A stretch of DNA of 64,000 nt from Marinomonas sp. SBI8L (GTDB lineage: Bacteria; Pseudomonadota; Gammaproteobacteria; Pseudomonadales; Marinomonadaceae), in the NCBI RefSeq assembly GCF_001624705.1, contig NZ_JSEO01000001.1, positions 346,307 through 410,306 on the forward strand. The letters run 5' to 3'. Shown here piece by piece: positions 56,313 to 64,000 of this stretch. The notes below the pieces were generated by a model. It made no database searches, was not told the origin of the DNA, and was given only the letters and a program-made list of their open reading frames with translations. The position numbers were made by a program, and so were the translations under genes. The first letter of the stretch is position 1. Each line of letters starts with the position of its first letter.

Positions 56313-57599
56313 ATGCGCTCATTGGTCATCTCACTCTACATTTTAGTGCTTGGTTGCATGTTTCTCATTAGCTTTGTGGTGGAACAATGGGGCGAATCTT
56401 ATTACAAACAAGAGACAGGTGAAGAGTATCTTGCCTATTCGCAAAAACTGGCGCCTTTAATTGAAAAAGACATTTTAGAAAACCCGCAGGACACTCAAGG
56501 TATTTTACGATTTTGGTCCGACATTATTGAAGATGACCCTGAGGCAATTCAGATCATAGAACTTGGCGCTCTAAATCAAAAAAGCACAGCAAGTTTAGAG
56601 GCTTATATCGATACGCTAGACATCACAAACCAAACGGATCATGTGCATATCATTAGCCCGTTTAAAGACAGTTCACTGCAAAACCAAGCCATTTCATTCA
56701 CTTATTACGACAGTTTCTCAGATGCCATAGTGATTAAGTATTACATTGGCCGCTTTATTATTTATGCCTTCATGACATTAATTCTGACCTTAATCGCTTG
56801 GCTAGTTTATCGTTATATCAATCAAATTAGCCAAGTAGCTAAATCTGTCTCCTCTGGCCGTTTTGATCTTAGAATGCCTAATAGCAGGCTTCAAGCTGTG
56901 CAAAATTTGGCAACAGACATCAATAATATGGCTGCCAGTATCGAAGAGAAGAACAATGAAAACCTGATTCTCACTGGCGCAATACACCACGAACTTCGTA
57001 TCCCCATCACGCGAATACGTCTCGCCTTAGATATGCTAATTCAGATGAAGCAGGACACTACGTCATTAGAGTTATTAGCAGATATGGATCAGGACCTTGA
57101 AGAGCTCTCAAGTTTGATGGAAGAATTGCTTACTATCTCACGTTTACGCTTAAGAGGAGTCGAGCTGGATAAAGAAGATATTTCCTTATCTCAGCAAGTC
57201 TCAACTCTGGTTCAAAAGCTGAATCACGACAAGGTTCATCTTAGTATCCATGAAGACTTAACCCTTCAAGCCAATCAAACTCTGTTAGACAGAGCCTTAA
57301 TCAACATTATCAATAACGGCATTAAATACTCAGACACAAAGCTCGTCATTTCAGCGAGAAAAGAAGCAAATCTCTTTATTCTAACCTTCGAAGACGACGG
57401 TATTGGTATCCCAGAAAATGAAAGAGACATGATTTTAAAGCCTTTTTATCGAACAGATAAAAGCCGCAACAGAAATACTGGCGGCTTTGGTTTAGGCTTG
57501 GCTATTGCTGATCTTGTGATTAAAGATTGCCAAGGTCAGATTAAAATAGCGCAAAGCGAGCTTGGTGGCGCCGCTATCTCTATTCACTGGCACCTTTAG
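56313..57599 (+). CDS. Sensor histidine kinase (partner of the OmpR regulator)
   Basis: 428 residues. Transmembrane helix 1 is at about 5-24 and helix 2 at about 148-168. The periplasmic sensor domain is between them, about 120 residues with no recognised fold. The HAMP linker follows. The H-box HHELRIPITRIRLALDM (about 228-244) holds the phosphorylated His. The ATPase domain has N box INIINNGIKYS, G1 FEDDGIGIPENE, F FYRTDKSR and G2 GGFGLGLAI. Overall layout resembles the RstB type. The signal is unknown. It ends 11 bases before the stop of the convergent mipA gene, with little room for a terminator. Confidence 0.94.
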   Translation: MRSLVISLYILVLGCMFLISFVVEQWGESYYKQETGEEYLAYSQKLAPLIEKDILENPQDTQGILRFWSDIIEDDPEAIQIIELGALNQKSTASLEAYIDTLDITNQTDHVHIISPFKDSSLQNQAISFTYYDSFSDAIVIKYYIGRFIIYAFMTLILTLIAWLVYRYINQISQVAKSVSSGRFDLRMPNSRLQAVQNLATDINNMAASIEEKNNENLILTGAIHHELRIPITRIRLALDMLIQMKQDTTSLELLADMDQDLEELSSLMEELLTISRLRLRGVELDKEDISLSQQVSTLVQKLNHDKVHLSIHEDLTLQANQTLLDRALINIINNGIKYSDTKLVISARKEANLFILTFEDDGIGIPENERDMILKPFYRTDKSRNRNTGGFGLGLAIADLVIKDCQGQIKIAQSELGGAAISIHWHL

Positions 57600-57610
57600 T
57601 TTTAAAGCTC

Positions 57611-58381
57611 TTAAAACATGTAAGAATAAAGCAGTCCAAAGCTCGTATTATGGGATTTATCCGCTATGCTACTTTGCTTAATTTCATCAGAATAAAACGT
57701 TGTAATAAGCGATAATCCAATCGAGTTATGGCTATTTAATTCATATTCTGCATTGATACCAGCTGCGTAATTTATCCCAGAATCTGGTGTATATAAGGCT
57801 CTGGAAGCGGTTACATCCTCCGCTTTGACGCCGTAATAATACGCCGCTGATTTCTTATCAAACCATTGAGCACCCACCAAGGGCATCAGGCTCCAGTCCT
57901 CTAAATACACTGGGTAGCTATAACTCAAGCTAGCAAGGTTACCCTTATGTTTGCTCGACACATCGGTTGTTAATGTGGCTTCTATCGCACCCCAAGATGC
58001 TTCTTGCTCAAAGGTTAGATTCATCACCACTACATCCGATAGCTTCGTCATATCTGCCAATGCTTTACTGTCGCCCCTATCACTATCACCTAGAGAATCG
58101 GAGCTGATAGAGGCTGAAATACCCCAAGAGTCTTCACCATATAGATAAGCTCCTAAAGACTCTCCATCAAAAAATAATGGCCCCCAGCTAATGCTAAGAT
58201 AAGGCGTAATTTCAGACTCTTGCTGGCTACCTATATAGGGTGTTTGAGAAACAAAGTAACCTAAGCCGATGCTAGTTTCCCATTCAAACGCTTCTTTCTC
58301 AGTGTATTCATTTGCCAATGTGTTCCCAGCACTTAATACCAAGACCCCAGTTAAACTTAATGCCTGAATATAATTCGCCAT
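57611..58381 (-). CDS. MipA/OmpV family outer-membrane protein
   Basis: 256 residues. A signal peptide ends near residue 23 (SAGNTLA). The rest is an outer-membrane barrel, with aromatic-ended strands such as SIGLGYFVSQTPYIG, YLSISWGPLFFDGESLGAYLYG, and the C-terminal NTSFGLLYSYMF typical of OMP barrels. MipA/OmpV proteins have been tied to murein synthesis scaffolding and to antibiotic and envelope-stress response. The ATG 58381 has AAGGG upstream; an in-frame ATG 15 bases earlier gives five extra residues. It is convergent with the two-component operon and shares TGTCAGC motifs upstream, so may be a target of that system. Confidence 0.85.
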   Translation of the reverse strand: MANYIQALSLTGVLVLSAGNTLANEYTEKEAFEWETSIGLGYFVSQTPYIGSQQESEITPYLSISWGPLFFDGESLGAYLYGEDSWGISASISSDSLGDSDRGDSKALADMTKLSDVVVMNLTFEQEASWGAIEATLTTDVSSKHKGNLASLSYSYPVYLEDWSLMPLVGAQWFDKKSAAYYYGVKAEDVTASRALYTPDSGINYAAGINAEYELNSHNSIGLSLITTFYSDEIKQSSIADKSHNTSFGLLYSYMF

Positions 58382-58437
58382 GCTCTGCCCTTCCATACTG
58401 TGTTTAAGCCTTTAATTTCTCATAATAAATAACTTAG

Positions 58438-58493
58438 GTGACAGGACACATAGCGGCTGACACTAGCTGACAATTCGCCGCTTAAATTGACAT
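58438..58493 (-). promoter_or_regulatory. TGTCAGC-type repeats upstream of mipA
   Basis: On the minus strand TGTCAA (58493), TTGTCAGCT and TGTCAGCC (10 bases apart, GTCAGC cores at 58471-58466 and 58461-58456) and TGTCACC (58444-58438) lie 57-112 bases before the mipA start. The words match those before the OmpR-type regulator operon. A 10-base spaced tandem pair is typical of OmpR-family dimers. Confidence 0.45.
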
Positions 58494-58676
58494 TAGAAAG
58501 TAGTTGAACTCGCCTTAATAACCTTTTCTTGCTCACTAAATAACCATGCTGTAAGTAGGTGTAATATCACTTATTACTCATATAGGATTAGCTTGCAAAT
58601 ATGTTTAAGCAGTATCAAAAAATGACACTTTTTGATTTGAGCACTTATGCCATTAATTTATACAAGGAATTGTAAT

Positions 58677-60542
58677 ATGACATTGCCCTCTTACTCGAAC
58701 AAGCTAATAGGCGCCTCTTTGGTATTAGGCCTAGTTGGCTGTAGTAGCCTCTATACCCATCATGAATGGTACAGTGAAGCCGAAGACATCACGCCACTGC
58801 AATCAGAACAAGATGTACCAGAAAGGGTGACCTTAGAACAAGCATGGAATGAAGACACACGACAAGGCTTTTGGTACACAAGCCAAGGCTCACAAATCAT
58901 CCCTTATTCTTGGTTCACCTGGCTTGAAGTCGCCGATTCAAAAGACCTGTTTCGCAGTAACGAACACATGAGCTACCTAGGTTACTTACCTATGGAATCT
59001 TCCAAGATGAATCCATCGGGTCTGCCTATTGGTTTTGCTTTGAATATGGATAAGAAAGGCGATGCTTGGATGGGGATGACCTGTGCAGCTTGCCATACAA
59101 ATCAGCTAGACTATCAAGGGACACAATACTTAATTGAAGGTGCACCAACATTAGGTAATTTTGTTCTTTTCTTCGATCGTCTTACCGAGGCAATGAACGC
59201 GACAAACTCTGATCCTCTTAAATTTACCCGCTTCGCTAAAAACGTCCTAGCAGATGACTACTCCCTTAAAAGTGCCGCCAAATTGAAAGTCGCATTTGAT
59301 GCTATGGCATTTAAAATTGCTCAGCGACAAGCGGTGAATGCGCTACCTACAGATTACCCTGAAGATTTTACCAGTTATGCCAGACTCGATGCTTTTGGCA
59401 ATATTCAAAACGAAGGCACAGCCTTTGCTCTTCATGATGTTTCCAATAAAAATACACCTAATGGCCCAGTGTCCTACCCATTTTTGTGGGGCACACATCA
59501 ATCTGATGTAGTGCAATGGAACGCCTCTGCGCCTAATACACCTATCGTTGGCCCCCTTGCTAGAAACATAGGCGAAGTCGTCGGTGTATTTGGTGGTTTA
59601 AGTATTGAGAAAGCCCCTTTCTGGAAAAGAATCTTTGGTATCAAAACTACCTATTCATCCAGTGTCGACATGCTAGGTTTAGGTCAATTAGAGACTTGGG
59701 TTAAAACATTAAAGTCGCCACAGTGGCCAGAAAAAATGCCAGCGATTGATATGCAAAAAGCCGCTTCTGGTAGCATTCTTTATCAACAACAGTGTGCAAG
59801 TTGTCACCAAGTGATTGCCCGTAAGAATGAATACAGACTGTACGATGCGGTTAAAACACCAGTTGCTGATATTGGCACAGATCCTAAAACGGCATGGAAC
59901 GCTGAGTTCCATCAAGCCAAGTCGCTTATATTAGAAGGCACTAAGGAATTTATCTTAGCGGGTGATAAATTTAAAGCCGAAACCGATGCCATCAGTGTGC
60001 CGGTAAATGGGGTTGTCGGTATCATTCTAAAAGACCCTGAGACAGCACTTAAAGCAGGCCTGATGCCACTGGGTGAGAATGCAAAATCTCGCACTAAGTC
60101 CTTGGTTGAATATGCTGAGCTTAACGTACTAAAGAGAAAGACAATTCACGACCCTACCGTGAACAATACTGGCTTTAAAGATAATGGCGAGCTCAACCTA
60201 GCAGGTTTAGTGTATAAAGCGCGTCCTTTAAATGGCATCTGGGCAACAGCCCCTTATATGCATAATGGCTCGGTCGCGAACCTTTGGGAAACTTTACAAA
60301 AACCAGAAGATAGACAAACGAATTTCTGGGTAGGTAACCGTAACTTTGACCCAGTGAAAGTCGGTTTTGTGAATGAGGCAGCACCTGCAGGCAAGCTCTA
60401 CCCTAGTCCATCAAATAAATTTGAAGTATTGGGTAAAAACGGCAAAATTTTTCCAGGTAACTCAAACCTAGGACACGATTTTGGTACAGACCTAACGGAT
60501 AAAGAGAAATGGGAACTGGTTGAGTTTATGAAGACTTTATAA
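58677..60542 (+). CDS. Di-haem c-type cytochrome lipoprotein (peroxidase/RoxA-like)
   Basis: 621 residues. The ATG 58677 has AAGGA 8 bases upstream; the in-frame ATG at 58647 gives a longer, unlikely N-terminus. A lipoprotein signal peptide with lipobox LVGC (Cys near 22) is followed by a large protein with two haem-binding motifs, CAACH (about 139-143) and CASCH (about 374-378). The long spacing and segments such as GAPTLGNF, NGIWATAPYMHNGSV and GHDFGTDLTDKEKWEL place it among di-haem cytochrome c peroxidase-related proteins that include the rubber oxygenase RoxA. Substrate unknown. It is likely a periplasm-facing oxidase or electron carrier. Confidence 0.8.
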   Translation: MTLPSYSNKLIGASLVLGLVGCSSLYTHHEWYSEAEDITPLQSEQDVPERVTLEQAWNEDTRQGFWYTSQGSQIIPYSWFTWLEVADSKDLFRSNEHMSYLGYLPMESSKMNPSGLPIGFALNMDKKGDAWMGMTCAACHTNQLDYQGTQYLIEGAPTLGNFVLFFDRLTEAMNATNSDPLKFTRFAKNVLADDYSLKSAAKLKVAFDAMAFKIAQRQAVNALPTDYPEDFTSYARLDAFGNIQNEGTAFALHDVSNKNTPNGPVSYPFLWGTHQSDVVQWNASAPNTPIVGPLARNIGEVVGVFGGLSIEKAPFWKRIFGIKTTYSSSVDMLGLGQLETWVKTLKSPQWPEKMPAIDMQKAASGSILYQQQCASCHQVIARKNEYRLYDAVKTPVADIGTDPKTAWNAEFHQAKSLILEGTKEFILAGDKFKAETDAISVPVNGVVGIILKDPETALKAGLMPLGENAKSRTKSLVEYAELNVLKRKTIHDPTVNNTGFKDNGELNLAGLVYKARPLNGIWATAPYMHNGSVANLWETLQKPEDRQTNFWVGNRNFDPVKVGFVNEAAPAGKLYPSPSNKFEVLGKNGKIFPGNSNLGHDFGTDLTDKEKWELVEFMKTL

Positions 60543-60555
60543 ATCAAAGCGTTAA

Positions 60556-60586
60556 GTCGAGCTTACTTTTTAAAAGTAAGCTCGAC
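60556..60586. terminator. Perfect 15-bp inverted repeat between convergent genes
   Basis: GTCGAGCTTACTTTT and AAAAGTAAGCTCGAC pair perfectly with a one-base centre. It lies between the cytochrome gene and the LysE gene, where it can terminate both. The T tract is inside the stem rather than after it, so efficiency is uncertain. Confidence 0.6.
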
Positions 60587-60613
60587 CATTTCCCCGTTAC
60601 TTTGAGAAAAACG

Positions 60614-61222
60614 TCAAGCTTTTAAAACAAGTAACGCGCCACAAGAAGCTAAAATACTACTCGATATTTTATTCAAAATACCTTTATCACCTCTTATAAA
60701 GTTTCGTGCCTTAGCCCCTGCACAAGCGTACATTGTTAATACGCCACCTATGGCAAAGCTGGCAATCATTATTATGGTTAGCACTTCGTAAAAACCAATA
60801 CTCGATAACTCAACAAAAGCAGGAAAAAAGCCCATATAAAATAAGATGGCTTTAGGGTTTGAAATGCCCACTAACAATCCCATAATTCCATTAGATATCA
60901 GCCCCGTATTTTTCTGCTCTTCGGGTTGATCCAAACTCACATCAGCCCGCCAAGTAAAATACGCTATTACCATCAAATAAAGTGCGCCAATGTATTTTAG
61001 ATAAATAGAAAGCTCACCTAATAGTGAGGCTACTGCTAGCAACCCAGATAAAGCAAGGGCAATAAATATATAGTCAGCCAGCAGTATTCCAAGGGTCACC
61101 ATCAAGCCACTTTTCACGCCAAAAGTGATAGATCGAGAAATCACTGTCATGACACTTGGTCCTGGGATAAGCGCAGAAACTAACATAGCAAAGAAGAGCG
61201 CAATTGCAGAAAGTAATGTCAT
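60614..61222 (-). CDS. LysE family translocator
   Basis: 202 residues, about six membrane helices. The LysE/RhtB signature SALIPGPSVMTVISRSITFG is at about 17-36, and GISNPKAILFYMGFFPAFV near 118-136. It is distinct from the MocR-paired exporter at 51029. It should export an amino acid or related compound. It lies 37 bases after the GNAT gene on the same strand and may be co-transcribed with it. Confidence 0.9.
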   Translation of the reverse strand: MTLLSAIALFFAMLVSALIPGPSVMTVISRSITFGVKSGLMVTLGILLADYIFIALALSGLLAVASLLGELSIYLKYIGALYLMVIAYFTWRADVSLDQPEEQKNTGLISNGIMGLLVGISNPKAILFYMGFFPAFVELSSIGFYEVLTIIMIASFAIGGVLTMYACAGAKARNFIRGDKGILNKISSSILASCGALLVLKA

Positions 61223-61259
61223 TCAATCTCCTTACAAATCATAGCGTCAGAGCGAAGTG

Positions 61260-61745
61260 TTACCCTTTTGCAAAATCCACCAAGGTTTGCCCTGTCATAC
61301 GATAGCCAATCCACTCATCTTGCGATTTTGCGCCAATGGCTTCGTAAAACTCACGGGATGGCGTATTCCAATCTAAACAGCTCCATTCAAACCGAGCACA
61401 ATCTTTTTCCAAAGCAATTTGAGCCAAGGTTTTAAGCAATTTAAGCCCAGCCCCTTTACCTCTGTATTCAGGCGAGACATACAAGTCTTCTAAATAAAGT
61501 CCAGATTTTGCTAACCAAGTTGAATAATTAAAGAAGTAAATGGCAGAACCCACTGGCACACCATCAAGCTCACAAATCAAAGCATAAGAATGAGTGTCGG
61601 AGGCAAATAAGGTGTTGTTAATCGTCTCTTCTGTGGCGAGTACTTCATGCTCTGCTTTTTCATAGATGGCAAGGTCAGTGATAAATTTCAAAATGGTCTT
61701 GGTATCTTTGCGGCTGGCTTCTCTTACAATTAAATTGCTCATCAT
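61260..61745 (-). CDS. GNAT family N-acetyltransferase
   Basis: 161 residues. The N-acetyltransferase core is clear: LYLEDLYVSPEYRGKGAGL (about 81-100) with the acetyl-CoA-binding RGKGAG pyrophosphate loop, then CARFEWSCLDWNTPSREFYE and GAKSQDEWIGYRM. This pattern is that of diamine/thialysine acetyltransferases. The actual amine is unknown. Two adjacent ATG codons are present; the first is used. It lies ahead of a LysE exporter gene, and acetylation plus export of an amine or amino acid would be a sensible pair. Confidence 0.9.
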   Translation of the reverse strand: MMSNLIVREASRKDTKTILKFITDLAIYEKAEHEVLATEETINNTLFASDTHSYALICELDGVPVGSAIYFFNYSTWLAKSGLYLEDLYVSPEYRGKGAGLKLLKTLAQIALEKDCARFEWSCLDWNTPSREFYEAIGAKSQDEWIGYRMTGQTLVDFAKG

Positions 61746-61880
61746 TTTTCCTTTTCAGATATAGGGCTAACTTACGTTTAAAACCAGATTAATCCGCTTT
61801 TCAATATGACACCAGTGCATTCTAATCAGATACAGCTGTATAATATTCATATCACTAGTTTGCTTAATCCAGAGGTATCG

Positions 61881-62786
61881 ATGGACCTTCATCAAATCGA
61901 TTTAAATCTACTGATATTATTTGATGCTCTTTATCGCCATCAGTCTGTCTCCCTCGCCGCCGACGAAGTTTGCATCAGCCAATCCGCCTTTAGCCATGGC
62001 ATAGCAAGATTAAGAAAGCGTATGAATGACGAGCTTTTCGTACGGGTAAATAACCAAATGCAGCCCACTCCAAGAGCCGAAGAGATCGCCCAACATCTAC
62101 ATCAGGCCCTGCCATTTATTCATAATGCGATTAACGACAGCGATCACTTTGATGCCAGCATGGATAAGAGTGAGTTTAAAATCTCAGCAACAGATTATAC
62201 CGAGTTCAGTTTGCTTCCTAAGTTGGTTGGCCAAGTCAGTCGCCAAGCGCCAAATATCAAGCTCACCGTGGTGGGTGCCAAAGCGCCACAGCCTTTGACT
62301 CACTTAGAAAATAACGAGGTAGATTTTGCCTTAGGTTTTAGCCATGAAATAGAAACATCTAGCCTGATAGAGCACCATACTTGGTTGACTGATAACTATT
62401 GCACAGTGGCTCGAAAAAACCATCCTGCATTAGCCCAAGGGTTAGATTTAGACTCTTTCTTGGCATTAAAGCATGTAAGAGTGTCACCTTGGGGCGAGAA
62501 GCAAGGCATAGTCGATCAGGTGTTAGCTCAGCATAAATTGAAGCGCCATGTGAGTCTGCAACTGCCCAGTGTCTTGGTTGCACCCCACACCATCATTCAC
62601 TCAGACATGATACTCACCATGCCACGTATCGTGGCCGAACAAGTCGCAAAACAGGTTGAAATAGAAATCTTCACGCCTCCTATTCCTATCCCTGATTACC
62701 ATTTAAATATCTACTGGCACAAAATCAATGCCGATAAAGCCAGCTTCAAATGGATGAAGCAGCTGTTTCAAAACTTAAGCTTTTAG
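61881..62786 (+). CDS. LysR family transcriptional regulator
   Basis: 301 residues. The N-terminal HTH (DLHQIDLNLLILFDALYRHQ, SVSLAADEVCISQSAFSHGI) is followed by a NodD/LeuO-type effector domain (about 90-300). The start is ATG 61881, with GAGG five bases upstream and the family-typical MDLHQIDLN opening; the frame extends 75 bases further upstream, but without a plausible start. It is divergent from the GNAT and LysE genes and may regulate them. The inducer is not known. Confidence 0.92.
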   Translation: MDLHQIDLNLLILFDALYRHQSVSLAADEVCISQSAFSHGIARLRKRMNDELFVRVNNQMQPTPRAEEIAQHLHQALPFIHNAINDSDHFDASMDKSEFKISATDYTEFSLLPKLVGQVSRQAPNIKLTVVGAKAPQPLTHLENNEVDFALGFSHEIETSSLIEHHTWLTDNYCTVARKNHPALAQGLDLDSFLALKHVRVSPWGEKQGIVDQVLAQHKLKRHVSLQLPSVLVAPHTIIHSDMILTMPRIVAEQVAKQVEIEIFTPPIPIPDYHLNIYWHKINADKASFKWMKQLFQNLSF

Positions 62787-62801
62787 CCTTTTCTATCAAG
62801 C

Positions 62802-63557
62802 TTAGCGCTCCAGTTCGGGCAACTCCCATTCCCCACAAATATTAAAAGGCGAGACCAGTGTGGTCCATTTCACCGGAATAAGTTTGTCCTTGGGTAAAAA
62901 GCTTTCATCTTGATAAGCCTGTTTACGATATTGGCGCGATAAGTTAGCTAAATCTTGATTTAACGCCATCAAGGTATGCTCACTCATAAAGCGAAAGGCA
63001 CTGCTAAACTGTGTTCCTTTCTCGCCATCATGTTGCACTACATAGTTAAGAAACTGCTCGTTCTTTTGCAAAATATTATGATGCACAGGCCCATGTAACT
63101 GCATCAATAACTTGCCTTGAATACGCAGTTTATAGCTATTATTTGGGCCTAATTCGATCAAACCTTCTCTGTCTAAATCCCTTAAATAACGAAACACACT
63201 CACATCACTTAAGCCATAGGTGGTTTGTATTTGTTCAATTGGGTGGTCAGTGGTCAGCAGAATCAAAAAGTTAAAATGGTATGGGTTTTCTCCCAAATAC
63301 ACCTGTTGTTGGTAGCTTAATTTAGCCAAAGGCTCATTGTAGTTTTTGGCAAAATCTAACAAGTCGAATATAGATAAATCGATCAAATCACAAATGTCAT
63401 TCAATCTGGTTAAAGAACAATCTTTATCTCGAAATAAGCGTTTTATCGTCTTCTCTGAAAGGTCTAGTTTTTCGGCCACTTCTCGATACGTCATCCCTTT
63501 GGATTTCAGTGCGCCTTTCAAAGCATTGGTAATTTCAGCATTTGCCGCGGTTCGCAT
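62802..63557 (-). CDS. XRE (Cro/CI-type) regulator with a C-terminal winged-helix-like domain
   Basis: 251 residues. The N-terminal lambda-repressor-like HTH is at about 5-68 (ALKGALKSKGMTYREVAEKL, LSEKTIKRLFRDKDCSL). The middle contains what looks like a second HTH (IEQIQTTYGLSDVSVFRYLR with DREGLIELGPNN), typical of a family of stand-alone regulators. No protease or sensor domain is recognised. It is divergent from the SMP-30-like gene at the window end, across a 154-base gap that should hold both promoters, so it may control that gene. Confidence 0.82.
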   Translation of the reverse strand: MRTAANAEITNALKGALKSKGMTYREVAEKLDLSEKTIKRLFRDKDCSLTRLNDICDLIDLSIFDLLDFAKNYNEPLAKLSYQQQVYLGENPYHFNFLILLTTDHPIEQIQTTYGLSDVSVFRYLRDLDREGLIELGPNNSYKLRIQGKLLMQLHGPVHHNILQKNEQFLNYVVQHDGEKGTQFSSAFRFMSEHTLMALNQDLANLSRQYRKQAYQDESFLPKDKLIPVKWTTLVSPFNICGEWELPELER

Positions 63558-63711
63558 ATGTCACCTTAAAGTCAGAAATAGAGACATATATTGTCCCTTA
63601 TTTTTACAAGCTTGAAGCTTGGTGTCGTTAAAGGCACCTTAGCACAAGCTTTAGAGCAGACACAATTGCTCAAATCTAAATTAACTAATTCTTAAAGACA
63701 GGATGACATTC

Positions 63712-64000
63712 ATGAAAAATACAAGACTAAAAGCACTTACCAACTCACTAACAAGTGCCTTAACACTTTCTACTATCACACTCACGGCTTTCTCTTTTGC
63801 ATCTCACTCCCTAGCATCTCAATCAGTAGAAAGCACACAGTTAAAACCCGTGTGGGAAGTTTCAGGTTTTAAAACCCCAGAGTCAGTCGTATATGACAGC
63901 CAAAGGCAGCAATATTATGTGGCCAACATTAACGACAACCCAATGTCAGCAGATGGTAATGGCTCAATTGGCTTAATCAAACAAGACGGGAAATCGTCTG
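63712..64000 (+). CDS. Secreted SMP-30/gluconolactonase-like protein, 5' part
   Basis: The gene runs off the window; 96 codons are visible. An ATG at 63712, with AGGA nine bases upstream, opens a long signal peptide (MKNTRLKALTNSLTSALTLS, then a hydrophobic core ending FASHSLASQS). An in-frame ATG at 63703 is less well spaced. The mature N-terminus, VWEVSGFKTPESVVYD and YYVANINDNP, has the 'sugar-lactone lactonase / NHL-type propeller' entry blade. The likely role is a periplasmic or secreted lactonase or ligand-binding propeller. Only the first blade can be judged. Confidence 0.6.
   Translation, partial: MKNTRLKALTNSLTSALTLSTITLTAFSFASHSLASQSVESTQLKPVWEVSGFKTPESVVYDSQRQQYYVANINDNPMSADGNGSIGLIKQDGKSS

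Noticed and set aside
1-64000. Mobile elements, CRISPR arrays, tRNA or rRNA genes
   Set aside because: No transposase, integrase, direct-repeat/spacer array or tRNA-like cloverleaf could be found by reading both strands.

Overview
The window looks like chromosomal DNA of an AT-rich, B12-using marine gammaproteobacterium, in the Oceanospirillales/Marinomonas sense. This is inferred from gene content: a MetH and BtuR pair, YdiJ, a PA3286-like ketoacyl-ACP synthase, DUF2797 and YeaC proteins, and many LysE/DMT exporters. I saw no rRNA, tRNA, CRISPR array, transposase or integrase.

Layout. 1-315 is the tail of a DMT-family exporter. 424-8110 is an accessory island. It holds two tandem, duplicated SUMF1-fold lipoproteins (+) facing a vgrG - DUF4123 chaperone - LysM effector operon (-), a typical orphan type VI secretion cargo locus. 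8351-13501 is a B12 block: cob(I)alamin adenosyltransferase, a START-like protein and methionine synthase MetH. 13585-18100 has an envelope coiled-coil lipoprotein with a C-terminal membrane anchor and a GGDEF/EAL protein. 18575-25333 is housekeeping on the minus strand: PepN, DUF2797, YeaC, a rhomboid protease, NAD kinase and a D-cysteine desulfhydrase-like enzyme. 25566-31336 runs on the plus strand: YdiJ dehydrogenase, a spermidine-synthase-like methyltransferase and a chemoreceptor.

31383-38033 holds phosphoglucomutase and then a Fur-box-headed catecholate siderophore operon in the order mbtH - entC - entE - entA - EntD-like PPTase. This operon has no entB isochorismatase, NRPS, receptor or exporter. 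Its PPTase-fold protein has lost all three Mg-binding acidic residues, so it may be a pseudoenzyme. 38135-43180 holds a KAS III, a patatin phospholipase and a secreted phytase/esterase-like protein behind a Pho-box array. 44011-47000 holds two NCS2 nucleobase permeases. The first is preceded by a long leader with several hairpins, a mutually exclusive pair and a repeated 13-mer, which is a candidate undescribed RNA regulator. 47526-49115 is a secreted PI-PLC-X / C-type lectin / bulb-lectin protein.

49459-53922 holds a MocR regulator divergent from its LysE exporter across two matching operators, an AraC-GyrI regulator, a cupin and a small secreted protein. 54010-60542 is an envelope/redox block: lipoprotein amine oxidase, OmpR-type two-component system, MipA-like outer-membrane protein and a di-haem cytochrome lipoprotein. 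TGTCAGC-type sites are shared by the promoters of the regulator operon and mipA. 60614-64000 has another LysE exporter, a GNAT enzyme, a LysR regulator, an XRE regulator and the start of a secreted SMP-30-like protein.

Several starts are non-ATG but well supported by Shine-Dalgarno spacing or by paralogue comparison. Where an upstream in-frame extension looked spurious, I give the trimmed start. No database search was run; family names come from recognised motifs.
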